64,000 nt of DNA from Pseudopyrenochaeta lycopersici (Eukaryota > Ascomycota > Dothideomycetes > Pleosporales > Pseudopyrenochaetaceae), in the NCBI GenBank assembly GCA_003313425.1, contig NHZP01000004.1:1-64000 (forward strand), given 5' to 3'. The stretch's first letter is position 1; every line of letters starts with the position of its first letter. Shown one piece after another: positions 44,146 through 56,160 of this stretch. Under the pieces are notes generated by a model. That model worked only from the letters and a program-made list of their open reading frames with translations. It did not search any database and was not told the DNA's origin. The position numbers and the translations under genes are program-made.

Positions 44146-45341
44146 ATGCCAACTAGCGTGAGTAACGCGCCTCTTCCTAGTTACATCTACAGTTTGCCCA
44201 GTAACATGCAGCCGCAGCCGTCGCTTACTTAGTTTTGGTGCGAGGCCTGCATCTCCGCTCTCTCTACGGTGTCCCGCAGGGACCCTAACAGCACAGTTTA
44301 GGGCATATTTTGCACGTTTTACTTAGGCGAAGGCTATTATGTCTGCAAGAATAACTTTAGTATGTGCAGCTATTATTCCTCCTAGAAGAAGGGGGGTTAT
44401 GTTAAGGTAAGTAACTTACCCTTACTTCTAGGTTTAGCTAACAGGTCTCCTAGATTAAACCTTCGTTTCAGCGTGCTGTTAATTTACTTAACTAGCTAAT
44501 TGCAGTTACGAATTACAAAACTGATGCAGCCTTGTCCCGTCTTTGACCTAGGGATTCGCTATCTAAGATCTTTATCGTTAACGATCGTGTTGCGCTTGCC
44601 TAGACGCGTGCTTACAATTATACTGTAGAGTTACGTTAGGCCTTCTCTACTGTATCGCAGGCCTATAATCGCCTTATTTGTTCCTATCCTAGAGGGGAGA
44701 TTAAGTTTAAGAAGGCCCGCTAGGTGTCTTAAGAGTTGAACGTTAAGCGATATAAAGTAACTTTCTTACTGCTTCCTTTAGTAATACATAGCTAATATGT
44801 GTAGTTAGGAATTAGTACGTCTGGTTTAAAGCGCCTAGAAAATATAGTTATAGATAAAGGCATTGAGCGTAACTTTTAGTCTACCGGGCATTACAGTAAC
44901 TATAAGCGTCACTAGTACTATTACAGAACTAACATTCCCGCTAAGTCTAACGTTAGTTTACCCTTTACCTCTTTGCCTGTTAAGAAGTCTATTCGTTTAG
45001 GTTCACCTCCTACCTTTAGTAGTTCTGTTAGTGGCCAGGCTTTAGCGCTTAAGATTATAGCTACGTTAGGTCCTAAGCGGGATTGTAATGCCTCTATGTC
45101 GCCTTCCTTTCAGCCTTCCGTTTCTTCTAGCGCTCGGTCTACCCGCCCTTAAGCTGCCCTTTATTCTACAGAGTCGCCCTTAAGTCCTGTTCTTATAAAT
45201 GCGTTTAACGAGGTCTTTTATGGTAGTCCCTCGCCCTTTACTAGTCCTCCTACTAGTAGTTATGCGTTGCGTTGTTCTAATCGCCTGCGTCGGGCGGATG
45301 CCAGTTAGCGTAGAGGTAGTAACGTAGAGATAAGGGACTGA
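44146..45341 (+). pseudogene. Antisense accessory gene of retroelement E1, RIP-broken
   Basis: A single plus-strand frame runs from ATG 44146 to TGA 45339-45341 if one 38-bp intron is removed (44407-44444: GTAAGT, branch CTAAC, acceptor CAG). Exon 1 is Cys-rich (FWCEACISALSTVSRRD, YYVCKNNFSMCSYYSS), possibly a zinc-binding module. Exon 2 starts helical and ends Ser/Pro-rich. In-frame stops are almost all TAG at positions where CAG (Gln) fits. The intact product would be about 385 residues. It lies opposite in direction to pol. The 38-bp intron is very short for a fungus, which is the main doubt. Function unknown; possibly a regulatory or silencing-counteracting protein, but that is speculation. 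Confidence 0.6.
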
Positions 45342-48300
45342 ACAGGTCTAGGGCGTGTTTCTAGTAGGCCTTATGCAGGGTGTATTAGTTTAGTTTGTAG
45401 GTATATAGTAATATTATAAATATCTTCCTATTCTCTTCTAAGCTTCTTCTAGGGCTAGCCCCGTCGTTATTCTAGTTATCTTCTAAGAGGTGCTTGGGGG
45501 TTACGCTCTAGGGATGCTAGGTAGTCTTGTAGGAGTTTGTTATAGTAGTTAAGATTCTCCTCTAGCTCCTAGGTCGCCTCTTCAATACTCCAACCTAGCT
45601 ACTTTACCTTAAGCTCGCGCCCCCTTATAAGAGTTTCCCTGTAATCTAAGATTCCTTCTACTTTATATTAATCTCCTACGGGGGCGTTTACTAGGTCCTG
45701 GACAGGGCCTAGTTAGAACCCTCTTTATGTTAGGGGTTCTACCTAGGGCTCTAATAGGGATACGTAGAAGACAGGGTAAATTCGCGCCATTAATAGCAGG
45801 AGGGCGAGCCTGTATACTAGCTTACTAATACGCTCTTTAATATAGAACAGCCCTAGGTATCTTACCGCGAACTTCTTTAAGGGTCTTAAGGTTACTATGT
45901 TCTTCGCCTGTAGCAGTACTAGGTCTCCAACAGAGAAGTGTTAGTTAGACTGTTTCGCATTATACTACTTTATATTACTTTGCTGCGCCTTTTCTAGGCG
46001 TGCCCTTGCCTCCTCCTATCGTTAGTACTATTTATTTAGTCTATTACTAACTTGCCGCCTGAGTTCTGGTACTCCTACAGGACCCTCCTAGGTTAGAGGC
46101 GGTTTACAGAGCTAGTAGCTGTTAGGGATTCTATTAAATCCCTTTAGGTCTGTCCCAAACGCCGCCTTAATAGGGCTCACGCTATATACTAAGTAGTTTT
46201 TTAAGTTATAGGCGTACTCCGCGTAGGGTAGTAGCTCTACTTAGTTATCTTACTAGTAGTTTATATAGATGCGGAGGTAGGTCTCTAGTTCCTAGTTCTA
46301 GCGTTCAGTTTGCCTATCTATTTAGGGGTGGAAAGTAGTGCTAAGCCTGTGTTTAATTTTAAGGTAGTAACAAATGTCTAACTAGAACTGGCTTATAAAT
46401 ACTAACCCTTAATTTAATAGAAGGGTGTCTAGTAGCCCCTGCTTAAGGAAGCATTATTTTAGTAGTAACTCTGCTACCTGCTAGGACGTGATCGTCTTTA
46501 TTGCGGGCAGGTACTAGATATATTTCGTAAAGCGATCTACTAGTACTAGTATAGCGTCGTACTTGTTCCCTTTATTGTCCGCTGACTTTAGTAGGTCCAT
46601 AACGAAGTCCAGGGAGTAGTGCCTCTATACTATCTTAGGAAGGGGTAGTAGTAATAACAGGCCCTAGGGCTTATGTCTCCAGATCTTGTTTAGTTAGCAC
46701 TGTAGGCACTAGCTAATATACTTCTAGGCATCTTTCCTAAGGTAGAGCTAAAAGTATTTTCTTTAGAAAACCTTAGTAGTTTTATCTACTCTATAATGCC
46801 CTCCTATAAGGTTATTATAGTTCCTCTAGAGTATGTTCGCGCAGAGTAAGGCGTCCTTAGGGATCTATACTTTCCTGCTCCTGCGCAGGAGGCCCTTAGG
46901 GTTAACTTCCTAAGTGCTAGCCTCCTTCCTTGCTTCGCCTACGTCCCGACCCGCTAGCGCTGTAAAGCTGGGACGGGCCCAATCCCGTGCTTGCACTAGC
47001 TAGACGTGTTCAAGGAGGCGTCCTAGAACTTCTAAGGCGTAGGCGGACTTTTCCTGCGTAGCTACTACTGTAAGGTAGTTAGGTGCTATTACTTAGAACC
47101 CTAGGCTGCGCAAAGGCCCTTTAGTAGCTAGTAAGTATAATAGCCTAGCTTATAGGTTTCCCTCCGTGCTAGCTTTATCACCTGTGGTTTAGCTACAGGC
47201 AGAGACAGGCGACGTATTACTAATAACTAACTACTTATTAGGGAATTCCTAAGCAGGTAGATTCTCTTTTAGGGGTTAACGCGGACCCGGCTAGGTTCCG
47301 TCCCTAGGGAGGTGTAGTTCCTGTGCTACCTGCGGGGCGGTTAGAGCTATAGACTCTTAAGGTGTCTACTATTAAAGCTTTTGTTAGAGCGTAGGAAGCA
47401 TCGCACCCCTTAATGCTTAAGGTTCTCCTGCTAGAAGTCTTTGCGCAAAGTTAGGCTTTTGAGAGGGCCCGTCAGCAGGGTTCTTAGGTCCTAGTTTGTA
47501 CTCTACTTTAAAGTTGAATTCTGCTAGCTCCTTAGCCTATTAGGCCTACTTAGGAGAGAGCTCCTTTATTAATATAAAGTATTAGAGGTTATTATAGTTA
47601 GAGAGTACCTAGATCGTTATTAGGGTGTGTTAGAGGTAGTGCCTCCACGTCCTGAATGCTTCTATAATAGCGCAGAGCTCCTTATTATAGGTGTGCTAAT
47701 TTAGGGATAGTCTAGAGAACTTCTTACTCTAGAACGCAACGGGCTTCTAGTAACGCTCTGTTACCTACCTAGTTAAGGCTAGTTATAAGAGGATAGCGGC
47801 TATTATAAAGTCCGAAGCGTTAGTAAGAACTATTACTAGTTCTACTAGGTTAAAGTACTGAAGCACGGGAGCTTCTAAGAACTTCTAACGCAGCGTAAGG
47901 AACGCGTTCTTTACGTAGTTGGGCTACGCCTACAGCCAGTACTATCTTATAGGTCCCTTGCGACTCTTTACAGCCTTGTTTGTAGCTTTGCCTGCAAGGG
48001 GCGTACTTGGGTCTGTTACTAGGTTCTGGGCGGTCGTTATATAGTCTACTAACAGACGTACTATAGCAGAGTAGTTAAAGATGAATCTTTAATAGAAGTT
48101 AGCGAACCTAAGGAACACTTAGATATCCTTATAGCCCTAGGGTTCTAGCCACTCTCTAATAGTCTGTACCCTTACAGAGTCTATTACTACGCCTCCTAGG
48201 GTTACTATAAACCCTAGGAATTCTACAGATCTAGTAGAGAAGGCACACTTGCTTACCTTATAGTACAGGCCCTATTCCATAAGTTAGTCTAAGACCTCCT

Positions 48301-51300
48301 CCACGTAGCCGTCGTAATCTTTCTTATTCTCCAAGTAGATTAGTATGTCGTCTAGATACACTACGCAAGTGCAGTCTACGAGCCCCCTAAGGGCTCTGTA
48401 GATATAGGACTAAAAGGTCGCTAGCGCGTTAGATAATCTAAAGGGTAGAACGAGGTACTCGAAGTGGCCGTACCGCGTCTTAAACGCTGTTTTCTACTTG
48501 TTACCCTCCTTAATCTAAAGTCTGTAATAGGCGTCTTAGATATCTAACTTTGTAAAGATTTACGCCTTTAAGAGGCAGTCCAGCATCTCGCTCACGAGGG
48601 GGATTAGGTACTAGTTCTTTACAGTTACTTTGTTCAGGCCTTAGTAGTCTACGTATAGCTAGAGCGTTCTGTCTAATTTTAGTACAAAAAGGATTAGGGC
48701 CCCTGCTAGCGACGTGCTAGGCCAGATCTATCCCTTCTCCTGCGCTGTGTTAAGGTATTCCTAGAGGATGTCTAGCTCTCAGCGCGAGAGGTTGTAAATA
48801 GGGAGGTTTGGGACTTTTTATCCCTCCTCTAACGTGATCGCGTGGTCGTACTCACCGTAGGGGCGCAGTACCTCCGTCTGATGCTTGCTAAAGGCGAGCC
48901 ACTTATAGTGCAGCTTCTAGGGGACGTGCCTCAATTCCTCTTCGTCTGGGCAGTCCCTGGCAGGGTTAACCCGCGGGGCATCCTCCTTAGCTAGGCTAGG
49001 GAGGATACGGGGTACTACTAGGAGGGTGGCGCGCTAATTAGAGTTCCCGTTGCGTATACTAGACACTACGCGCCTTACTATCTCTGCGGGCAGCTAGGCT
49101 AGCTAGAGTTCCCTTTAGACACACTCCTTTAGGTAGTCTGTAATACTAAGGACTAAGTTTCGCAGCTAGAGTAAGCCCTAGCAATAGAACCATTCTGCGT
49201 TATATTCTACATCTCTACTAGGCTTAGCAGGTTCTAACAGATTCGCGGCGGTTGCCCGACGCATCTCCTCTTAGACCGCTCTTTTAGCCTTGCTAGTTAG
49301 GGTGTTGCAGGTTAGGGCTCCTAGGTAGAGGATGTAGGCTGTCTCTCTAGGGCCGACATCGCCTAACAGGTCCGCAGCGGTGACGACTTAGACCCGGTCA
49401 GTATCTCGCGCGGCCTACTATTTAAATTCTCCTGTAGAGAATTAAATCTTAGGATTAGCTTCCCTTAGCTATAGGTATCCTAAGATAAGGTTGTAGCCTT
49501 TAATATTAGCAGACTAAAACGGTTATAGGCCTACCTGTTTTACTGTGCCTTTTAAGTCCTAGTACTAGATAGACAGATCGTATGTAGCTCCTAGTAGGAG
49601 TAGTTAATTATTAACCAGGCTTACCGTAGGCTTCTAGTAGTAGTTTGCTCTAGGCAGGAAGTAAAGCTGGGTAATCTCGCTTAATATAATATTAATCTCT
49701 GCGCCTGAGTCGTATAGGGCTTAGAGGGGGAGCGGGAGTCCATTAGCTACCTGTAGCTGGACTTCAATCGCTATCCAGAGTGCTTTCCCCTAGGTGTTAG
49801 GCCCTAGTAGTAGTTAGGATAGATTAGCGACTAGGGCGTTGCGTTTCCCAATTAAGGCCTAGGTCAAGTTTATTTATTAGCTCCGCCTCTTGCGTTTCCC
49901 TAATTACAATTCTTCTAGTAGGGTTAGGTTGTGCCCTGCTTAGCTAGGTCCTAGGAGTTTTCAGGCGTCCTCTAGTACCGCGGCGGGTTCTATGTAGGCT
50001 TTAGACAGGGCGATCTTTAGGAGTAGTTTATCTCTAAGGGTCTGTTGTCTTACTTCTTGCTAGTCCTCCGCGGGTTAGAGAAGGAGTTTAACGCTAGGCG
50101 TTTACCCTAAGAAGGGCCTTCAGCAGTAGCTTTTTAGGTGTTCTCTAGGAAGTAATTAGCGCGAGTTATAGTTTCTGCGTTACGTAGGGCCCTTTTAAAC
50201 TTAGGCTACGAGTTAATAGTCTTAAGGACCCTAGTGCGTATGATCTCCCTGCGGTATTCCTCTAGAAGTCTTAACTATACAAAGGCAATCTTTAGCTTAT
50301 AGTCGTCCTCCCTGTCCTCTAGCTTAAAGAAGTTATAAGTTAGAAGGGATTCCTTTTTTCCTAGCTAGAGGAGGAAGGTGTTAACGTTATTATCCCTCCG
50401 CTACTTAAAGTTAAAGAACTAGAGGTAGTTATCGTAGCGGGTAAAGATAGGATCTTAAACTAGCTTACGTTCCTCCTGTTTAAGGTAAGCCTATAAGGTA
50501 ATGCTCCCTTTATTAATGCGTTGTTAGAGGAGTTCTTAGTAGACGTGATACTAGATTGTCCCCAGAGCCTAATAGGTGCGGGTTACTGTGTCTTCTAGCA
50601 CCTAGGCGTACGCAAAGGCAGTTTCGACGTCCTTTACCTATTAGTCCACCTGCTGTGCTAATAGGGCTCAGGTTTCTAATCCTACTTTTAGTTTAGGTTA
50701 CACACTGTTTAGAGCCCTAATAAGCTTCCCTGCCTCGTTAAAGGCAGGCCGGGGGGGTTCTAGTAGCTTCCTAGCCTATCCTACCCCTAGTACTTATAAC
50801 GCGTAATTAATTTAGTCCTTTAGCTTTTTAATTGCTTCCTCTAAGGCTCTAGTCTCTTCCGCCTCAAAGAAGTCAGCTAATAGACCTTAGATAAACGTTT
50901 TATTTAAGATTCCCGTTGTTAGTTTTTTCCTAGCGGAAAGGGGTTAGGTTTCCGCTAGGACGTTAGCAGCACTAGACACCTCTGTTAGGGTTTCGCTAAC
51001 CTAGTTCAGTCTACTGCTGTAAGTGCGTTAGTCTGGGAGTAGTCCTAACCCTTACTGCAGGGTACCCGTTGTGTTAGAGTCCTGAGGGTTTTAGTTTAGG
51101 GCGTCTAACGTGTTTAATTATTAGGGGTCTTCTAATGTCCTTAGGTCTCTCTAGGCGTCTTTAGTACTTCCTTAGGGAGGCTCTAGGTTAGCGTCGCTCC
51201 TAGGTCTTCTATAAGTGCCTGCTATAATACTTCCTCTTTTTTTTTCTTCTTTTACTGTTAGGATGTGGGCGTGTTATCCCTAAGGTCTTAACAGTACTTC

Positions 51301-51348
51301 AGAGGAGAGTTTCTTAACTGCTACCTCTAGGGTGAGAAGGATTAGAAT

Positions 51349-51553
51349 TATTAGGGACTGTTAGTAGAGGTTAAGGTTAAGTAATAGGGGATAGTATTAA
51401 GACTAATCCTTAACCTCTGCTCTAAGGGGGTAGCTCTCGTTTATATACTAGCCCGTCTCTAGTGTAGTCCTGAGCCTTTCTGGGCTCTATCCGGTATGGG
51501 TCTAAGGGCCCTCCGCTAGGTCGTCCCCCGCTAGGTCTAGTGTGTTCGTAACA
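51349..51553 (-). repeat. 5' LTR of E1
   Basis: 205 bp, same length as the three other E LTRs in the window. Confidence 0.9.
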
Positions 51554-51609
51554 TAGGCTGTATAGTCTCTATACAGCTTTACTTAGACCTTTATTTTCTA
51601 TTAAAGATA

Positions 51610-51854
51610 TGTTGCAAACAACGCGCTGTGACCTAGGGTACAGTAGGCTCACGTGCGCGCTCACGTGCGCGATCACGTGCGCGCTCGCGCACGCGTACAC
51701 GCTGCTCACGCTCCTACCGTACAATGGCCCCTGTAATAGGCCGTGCTCAGCTCTCCTTTATATAGCTAGCTCTCAAAGCCTCCTAGACAAAACAGTGGTC
51801 CATCTCATAGATCACCTAGGTAACTGTTACCAAGCTCTCCCTTTTTCCTCTACA
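51610..51854 (-). repeat. Solo LTR of an unrelated element, not RIP-ed
   Basis: 245 bp inserted into the inverted Gy-C copy: TGTTGCAAAC to CCTCTACA on the plus strand, flanked by perfect AGATA duplications (51605-51609 and 51855-51859). The corresponding place in Gy-C (about 28400-28415) lacks it. It is GC-rich, with three copies of CACGTGCGCG, and has a TATATAAAGG box on the minus strand (51757-51772). No internal region remains, so it arose by LTR-LTR recombination. Confidence 0.88.
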
Positions 51855-52327
51855 AGATATTACTTGTATAAGCCTTTCTTAAAGACTTCTATATTTAGCA
51901 GTCTTAGTTTCCTAGTCTCTTATATAGGAGAGTCTTACTATTCTATTAAAAAGGGGGTAGAGACCGTGCGTACTATCTATACACTACTTAATTTAGCAAC
52001 TAAGTTCTTTAGCTCCTAAACTTAGTTCTGCAATAACTCGTATAGCTAGCTCTGCTATTAACTAGCTAACTTATTAAGGCTATCTTATAAGGAGTTAACT
52101 GTTACTAATAGATCTTCTACTAAGGGTTAGTTATTACGTAGTTATTAGGGGTTGTACTAATATAACTAGTGTTGCTAAGGTGCGTGCTAGTGCAGCTAGT
52201 GTTACTGCTGTCTTAAGGCTCCTGTTATCTACATCTAGTGCTCTTATTGTTATAGCTTGTACGCTTATTAGTTTAAGGGCCCTTAGTGTCCGTCTATTAT
52301 TTTTTAGGTTGTTAATCTTTCTCCTTA

Positions 52328-52577
52328 TATTATGGGCGAAGAGGCCTAACTAACGAGTGTGCATTTGTCCTATACTACAGAAGGAGAAAGATAGAGAAGA
52401 GGTTACAGGTATCCTTAGAGGATATATATGTATGTTCGCACGAGTGAAGAGGAACGTGCTCCTCTAGCTGCTAACTTGTACGAGCTAATAAGAAAAGGGG
52501 GCAGAGGAGATTAAGGAGTTCTTTCCCCGTGCGATAGTAGCGAAGCCTCTCCTGCTTAAAGGGCGCAGCCTATTACA
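52328..52577 (-). repeat. 5' LTR of the inverted Gy-C copy
   Basis: 250 bp, reads TATTATGGGCGAAG to GCCTATTACA on the plus strand, followed by GATAA. The least RIP-mutated LTR of the family here. Confidence 0.9.
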
Positions 52578-52582
52578 GATAA

Positions 52583-54221
52583 ACGTTAATACCTTACTAG
52601 AGCAGGACTAACTATCTTAGTAGTTAATAACTGTTACAGTCTCCTAAATATAACTATCTTAAAAAGTTAATTAGCTTACCCTACTTACCTCTACTGCACA
52701 GCGTGCCTATCTTAAGAATAAGGCAGCTCTTTAGCGACTTAAATTAATTAATAGGTAGATAGGCGCCTAAGCCTAGTAAGTAAGTACTAGTAGTATAATA
52801 ATAAAGTCTATATTAAGTTAGGCTTTAATTATTAAAGTTACCTTTAACGTTACTTTTATCTATCTAATTTAGAATAGCGGCACTATTATTAAGGCTATTA
52901 ATCTATATAGTATATAAATACTATTCCTTATAATAGCCTATAATAGTACTAACAGACCTAGGTAGTAATATTAGTGTTTAGATTATAAGCACTATTAAAT
53001 TCTCCTCCCTCTATAACTTTGTGTAGGACTTTCTTCTTTCTAAAGTTAGCTAAGTACGCCTATAAGATATACTTAACCTACCTTATATATATACTATTAA
53101 ACTAACTAGAATAACGCCTTAATATTTCCTAGAATCTACGTATAAATATACGTCTCTATAATTACTACTTAAAAAGATACTATAGAAAGAAAGCAAGGAT
53201 ACTAGATAATTTATAGTTTACTTTAAAGATTATATATAAGAGGAGGACTATAAGCTAGAGCTTATAACTCTAATACCTAAAAAGCTTAGATAAATTAGTT
53301 AGAGGCCTAAGATAAAATTAAAGTTATAAATTAAGGTAGAGAAGAGTAGCCTAGTTAAGAGTAAGGGCAAGGCTATTAGAGCTCTTAATACTATTAGCAG
53401 CTTTAAAGACTTTACTAATATTAACGTACTAGACCTTATAAGTAATAGGGCTATTACGCTTATAGTAGAGACTATTATACGTAAAAGGGGTGTTTTATAG
53501 GTAGAGTAACTATAAGTAAGTTAAACTATACTAATATATACTATCCTAGAAGATATAAGTAAAGCTAAACTAAGTCTAATAAGCTCTACGTTTATAGACT
53601 AAACTCTTATTAAGGATACGCTGCTAATAACTACTTATTATACTACTAGATAGAACCTAAAGGCTAAGTAAATATTTAATTAAATATACATTCTTTACTT
53701 AAATAATAACGTTACTTTCTTTTTAGCTACTCTTGCCTTTTAACAGCTTCTAGCGTGTATCTTGTTGTGTATGTAGCTAGTTATAGGTCTAGTACTCTGA
53801 AAGCTTAATGTTAAACGCTAGTAATCTACTAAACCTTGCTTTTAGTTAGAAGTTTATACGTTAGCTATAGGAAATACCCTCGTCTATAAGGATTTGATTA
53901 ATAGATAGCTAAGCCTTAGAGCTATTAATCTCCTTAGCCTTCTAAACCTAATAAATACTAGCGTAGATCCTGTAGCTATTAACAGCTATTACATAAGCTA
54001 TTACTCTGCGTCTATATATTAATAATATAAACTGTTGTCTAGAAAGCTTCTCTAGTTCTGCCTACGTAAGCCTACGTTCTTCTTTGTCTAGTAAGTATAG
54101 CTAATCTTCCTTTAGCTAAAAAAAGGGCAGCCTTTACTTTACTAATATATATATTATTTATAGATTATACCTAAGTAATAAGGAGTTTAAAGCTCTTAGC
54201 CTTATATAACTAGTCGTAATA
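52583..54221. pseudogene. RIP-degraded DNA, unidentified transposon relic
   Basis: About 1.6 kb of stop-filled AT-rich sequence. It is continuous with 39637-41248 (before Gy-C copy insertion) and with 62378 onward (before E2). A minus-strand stretch at 54120-53700 has transposase-like basic segments (KEERRLT, AELEKLSRQQF), not enough to name a family. Confidence 0.4.
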
Positions 54222-54426
54222 TATTAGGGACTGTTAGTAGAGGTCAAGGTTAAGTAATAGGGGATAGTATTAAGACTAATCCTTAACCTCTGCTCTAAGG
54301 GGGTAGCTTTTATTTATATACTAGCCCGTCTCCAGTGTAGTCCTAAGCCTTTCCGGGCTCTATCTAGTATAGGTCTAAGGGCCCTCTGCTAGGTCGTCCC
54401 CTGCTAGGTCTAGTGTGTTTGTAACA
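54222..54426 (-). repeat. 3' LTR of E2
   Basis: 205 bp, preceded by the TAATA duplication. Confidence 0.92.
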
Positions 54427-54964
54427 ATTGCCCTCCCCTTTTTTTTAAGGGTTGTCCCTAACCTATATAGACGTTACGCGTACGCCGTTCGCGCCGCCCC
54501 AGTCCTAACGCGTCTCCGGTCGTTCGCCGGGTAACGTAATATGTTTCCTGTAGGCGGCTTTCACAGCTTTACCTGTAAATCTTTTTGCGTGAGGTAGCTG
54601 CCTTCACGACTGTTGTACGGTCGCCGTTTCCTAGCTGCCTTAGCGTGTTCCTTTCTTGCGACTGCTGTTAGCCGGGGCCTTACGTGTTTAGCTTGTAAAG
54701 TTTGCGTGTGTAACGCTGTTGCGTGGGCGGGTCGTTATGGCCTGTCCCTACTAGCTGCTCGTTGCCCCTTCACGTGGTTTGCCCTTTACAGGTAAGTTAC
54801 TAGCGAGCTGCTACCTACGACTGCCCCGGTGAGAGGCCGGGTTTCAGAGGGTCTATAGGCGCAGAGGTGTATAAGTATACTGCTCCCCTTCTCTCTGCTA
54901 CCTACATCTACTTCCTTCTTCTAGGTAATTACACTGCTCTTTAACTTGCTTAATAGGTTCCTAA

Positions 54965-56160
54965 ATACTAACTAGCGTAAGTGACGCGCCTCTTCCTAGT
55001 TACATCTACAGTTTGCCTAGTAATATACAGCCGCAGCTGTCGCTTACTTAGTTTTAGTGCGAGGCCTATATCTCCGCTCTCTCTACGGTGTCCCGCAGGG
55101 ACCCCGACGGCACAGTTTAGGGCATATTTTGCACGTTTTGCTTAGGCGAAAGCTATTATGTCTGTAAGAACAACTTCAGTATGTGCGGCTATTATTCCTC
55201 CTAGAAGAAGGGGGGTTATGTTAAGGTGAGTAACTTACCCTTGCTTCTAGGTTTGGCTGACAGGTCTCCTAGATCAAACCTTTGTTTCAGCGTGCTGTCA
55301 ATTTGCTTAACTAGCTGATTGCAGTTACAAATCATAAAACTGATGCAGCCTTATCCCGTCTTCAACCCGGGGATTCGCCGTCCGAGATCTTTATTATTAA
55401 CAATCGTGTTACGCTTGCCTAGACGCGTGCTTACGATTATGCTGTGGAGTTGCGTTAGGCCTTCTCTGCTGTATCGCAGGCCTATAATCGCCTTGTTCGT
55501 TCCTATCCTAGGGGGGAGATTAAGTTTAAGAAGGCCCGCTAGGTGTCTTAAGAGTTGAACGTTAAGCGATATAAAGTAACTTTCTTACTGCTTCCTTTAG
55601 TAATACATAGCTAATATATACAGTTAGGAATTAGTACGTCTGGTTTAAAGCGCCTAGAAAATATAGTTGTAGATAAAGGTATTAAGCGCAACTTTTAGTC
55701 TACCGGGCATTGCAGTAACTATAAGCGTCGCTAGTACTATTACGGAACTAACATTCCCGCTAAGTCTAACGTTAGTTTGCCCTTTACCCCTTTGCCTATT
55801 AAGAAGTCTATTTATTTAGGTTTACCTCCTACCTTTAGTAGTTCCGTTAGTAGCTAGGCTTTAGCGCTTAGGATTGCAGCTACGTTAGGTCCTAAGCGGG
55901 ATCGTAATACCTCTATGTCGCCTTCCTTTTAGCCTTCCGTTTCCCCTAGCGCTTAGTCTGCCCGCCCTTAAGCTACCCTTCGTTCTACGGAGTCGCCCTT
56001 GAGTCCTGTTCCTATAAATGCGTTTAACAAGGTCTTTCGTAGTAGTCCCTCGCCCTTCACTAGTCCTCCTACTAGTAGTTATGCGTCGCGTCGTTCTAAT
56101 CGCCTGCGTCAGGCGGATGCTAGTCAGCGTGGAGGTGGTGACGTAGAGATAGGGGACTGA
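54965..56160 (+). pseudogene. Antisense accessory gene of retroelement E2, RIP-broken
   Basis: Second copy of the gene at 44146-45341, same length, stop TGA at 56158-56160. The ATG has become ATA (54965-54967). The 38-bp intron is kept with donor GTGAGT instead of GTAAGT and branch CTGAC instead of CTAAC, so both splice signals changed only within what splicing tolerates. Cys residues of exon 1 are mostly retained (one TGC-to-TAT). Several positions that are Gln-derived TAG here are shared with E1, so some RIP may predate the copies or hit the same CpA sites. Confidence 0.58.

Larger units (their letters stand above)
43403..51553 (-). mobile_element. Gypsy chromovirus E1 with antisense accessory gene
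   Basis: 8,151 bp with two 205-bp LTRs (43403-43607 and 51349-51553; minus-strand ends TGTTACGAAC/TATCACGAAC to CTAACA/CTAATA). No matching target duplication: GTATT lies on the left and TAGGC on the right. On the minus strand: gag (about 51250-50000), protease (49800-49200), RT with intact YLDDI at 48347-48358, RNase H, integrase (47400-46000), chromodomain at 45690-45540 (KVK-stop-LGWSIEEAT-stop-ELEENL). Between pol and the 3' LTR lies a 1.9-kb region with a gene on the opposite strand. Moderate RIP: many TAG stops at Gln codons. Confidence 0.9.
41249..52577 (-). mobile_element. Inverted copy of Gypsy Gy-C, internally deleted and filled by element E1
   Basis: LTRs of 250 bp at 41249-41498 (3') and 52328-52577 (5'), minus orientation, with a perfect GATAA duplication (41244-41248 and 52578-52582). 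Internal sequence matches Gy-C reverse-complemented on both sides, but the part equivalent to about 28453-32255 of Gy-C (3.8 kb, most of gag-pol) is missing and replaced by E1 (43403-51553). A 245-bp solo LTR of another family also sits inside. Less RIP-mutated than Gy-C. Confidence 0.9.

Noticed and set aside
51609..52019. 136-aa frame with LTCALTCAITCALAHA repeat
   Set aside because: The repeat is the CACGTGCGCG motif of the solo LTR at 51610-51854; the frame crosses its border into the Gypsy relic.
55319..55558. 79-aa frame inside the E2 accessory gene
   Set aside because: Wrong frame: the parallel copy in E1 is stopped, and the alternate frame is the one whose stops are Gln-compatible and which runs to the shared TGA.
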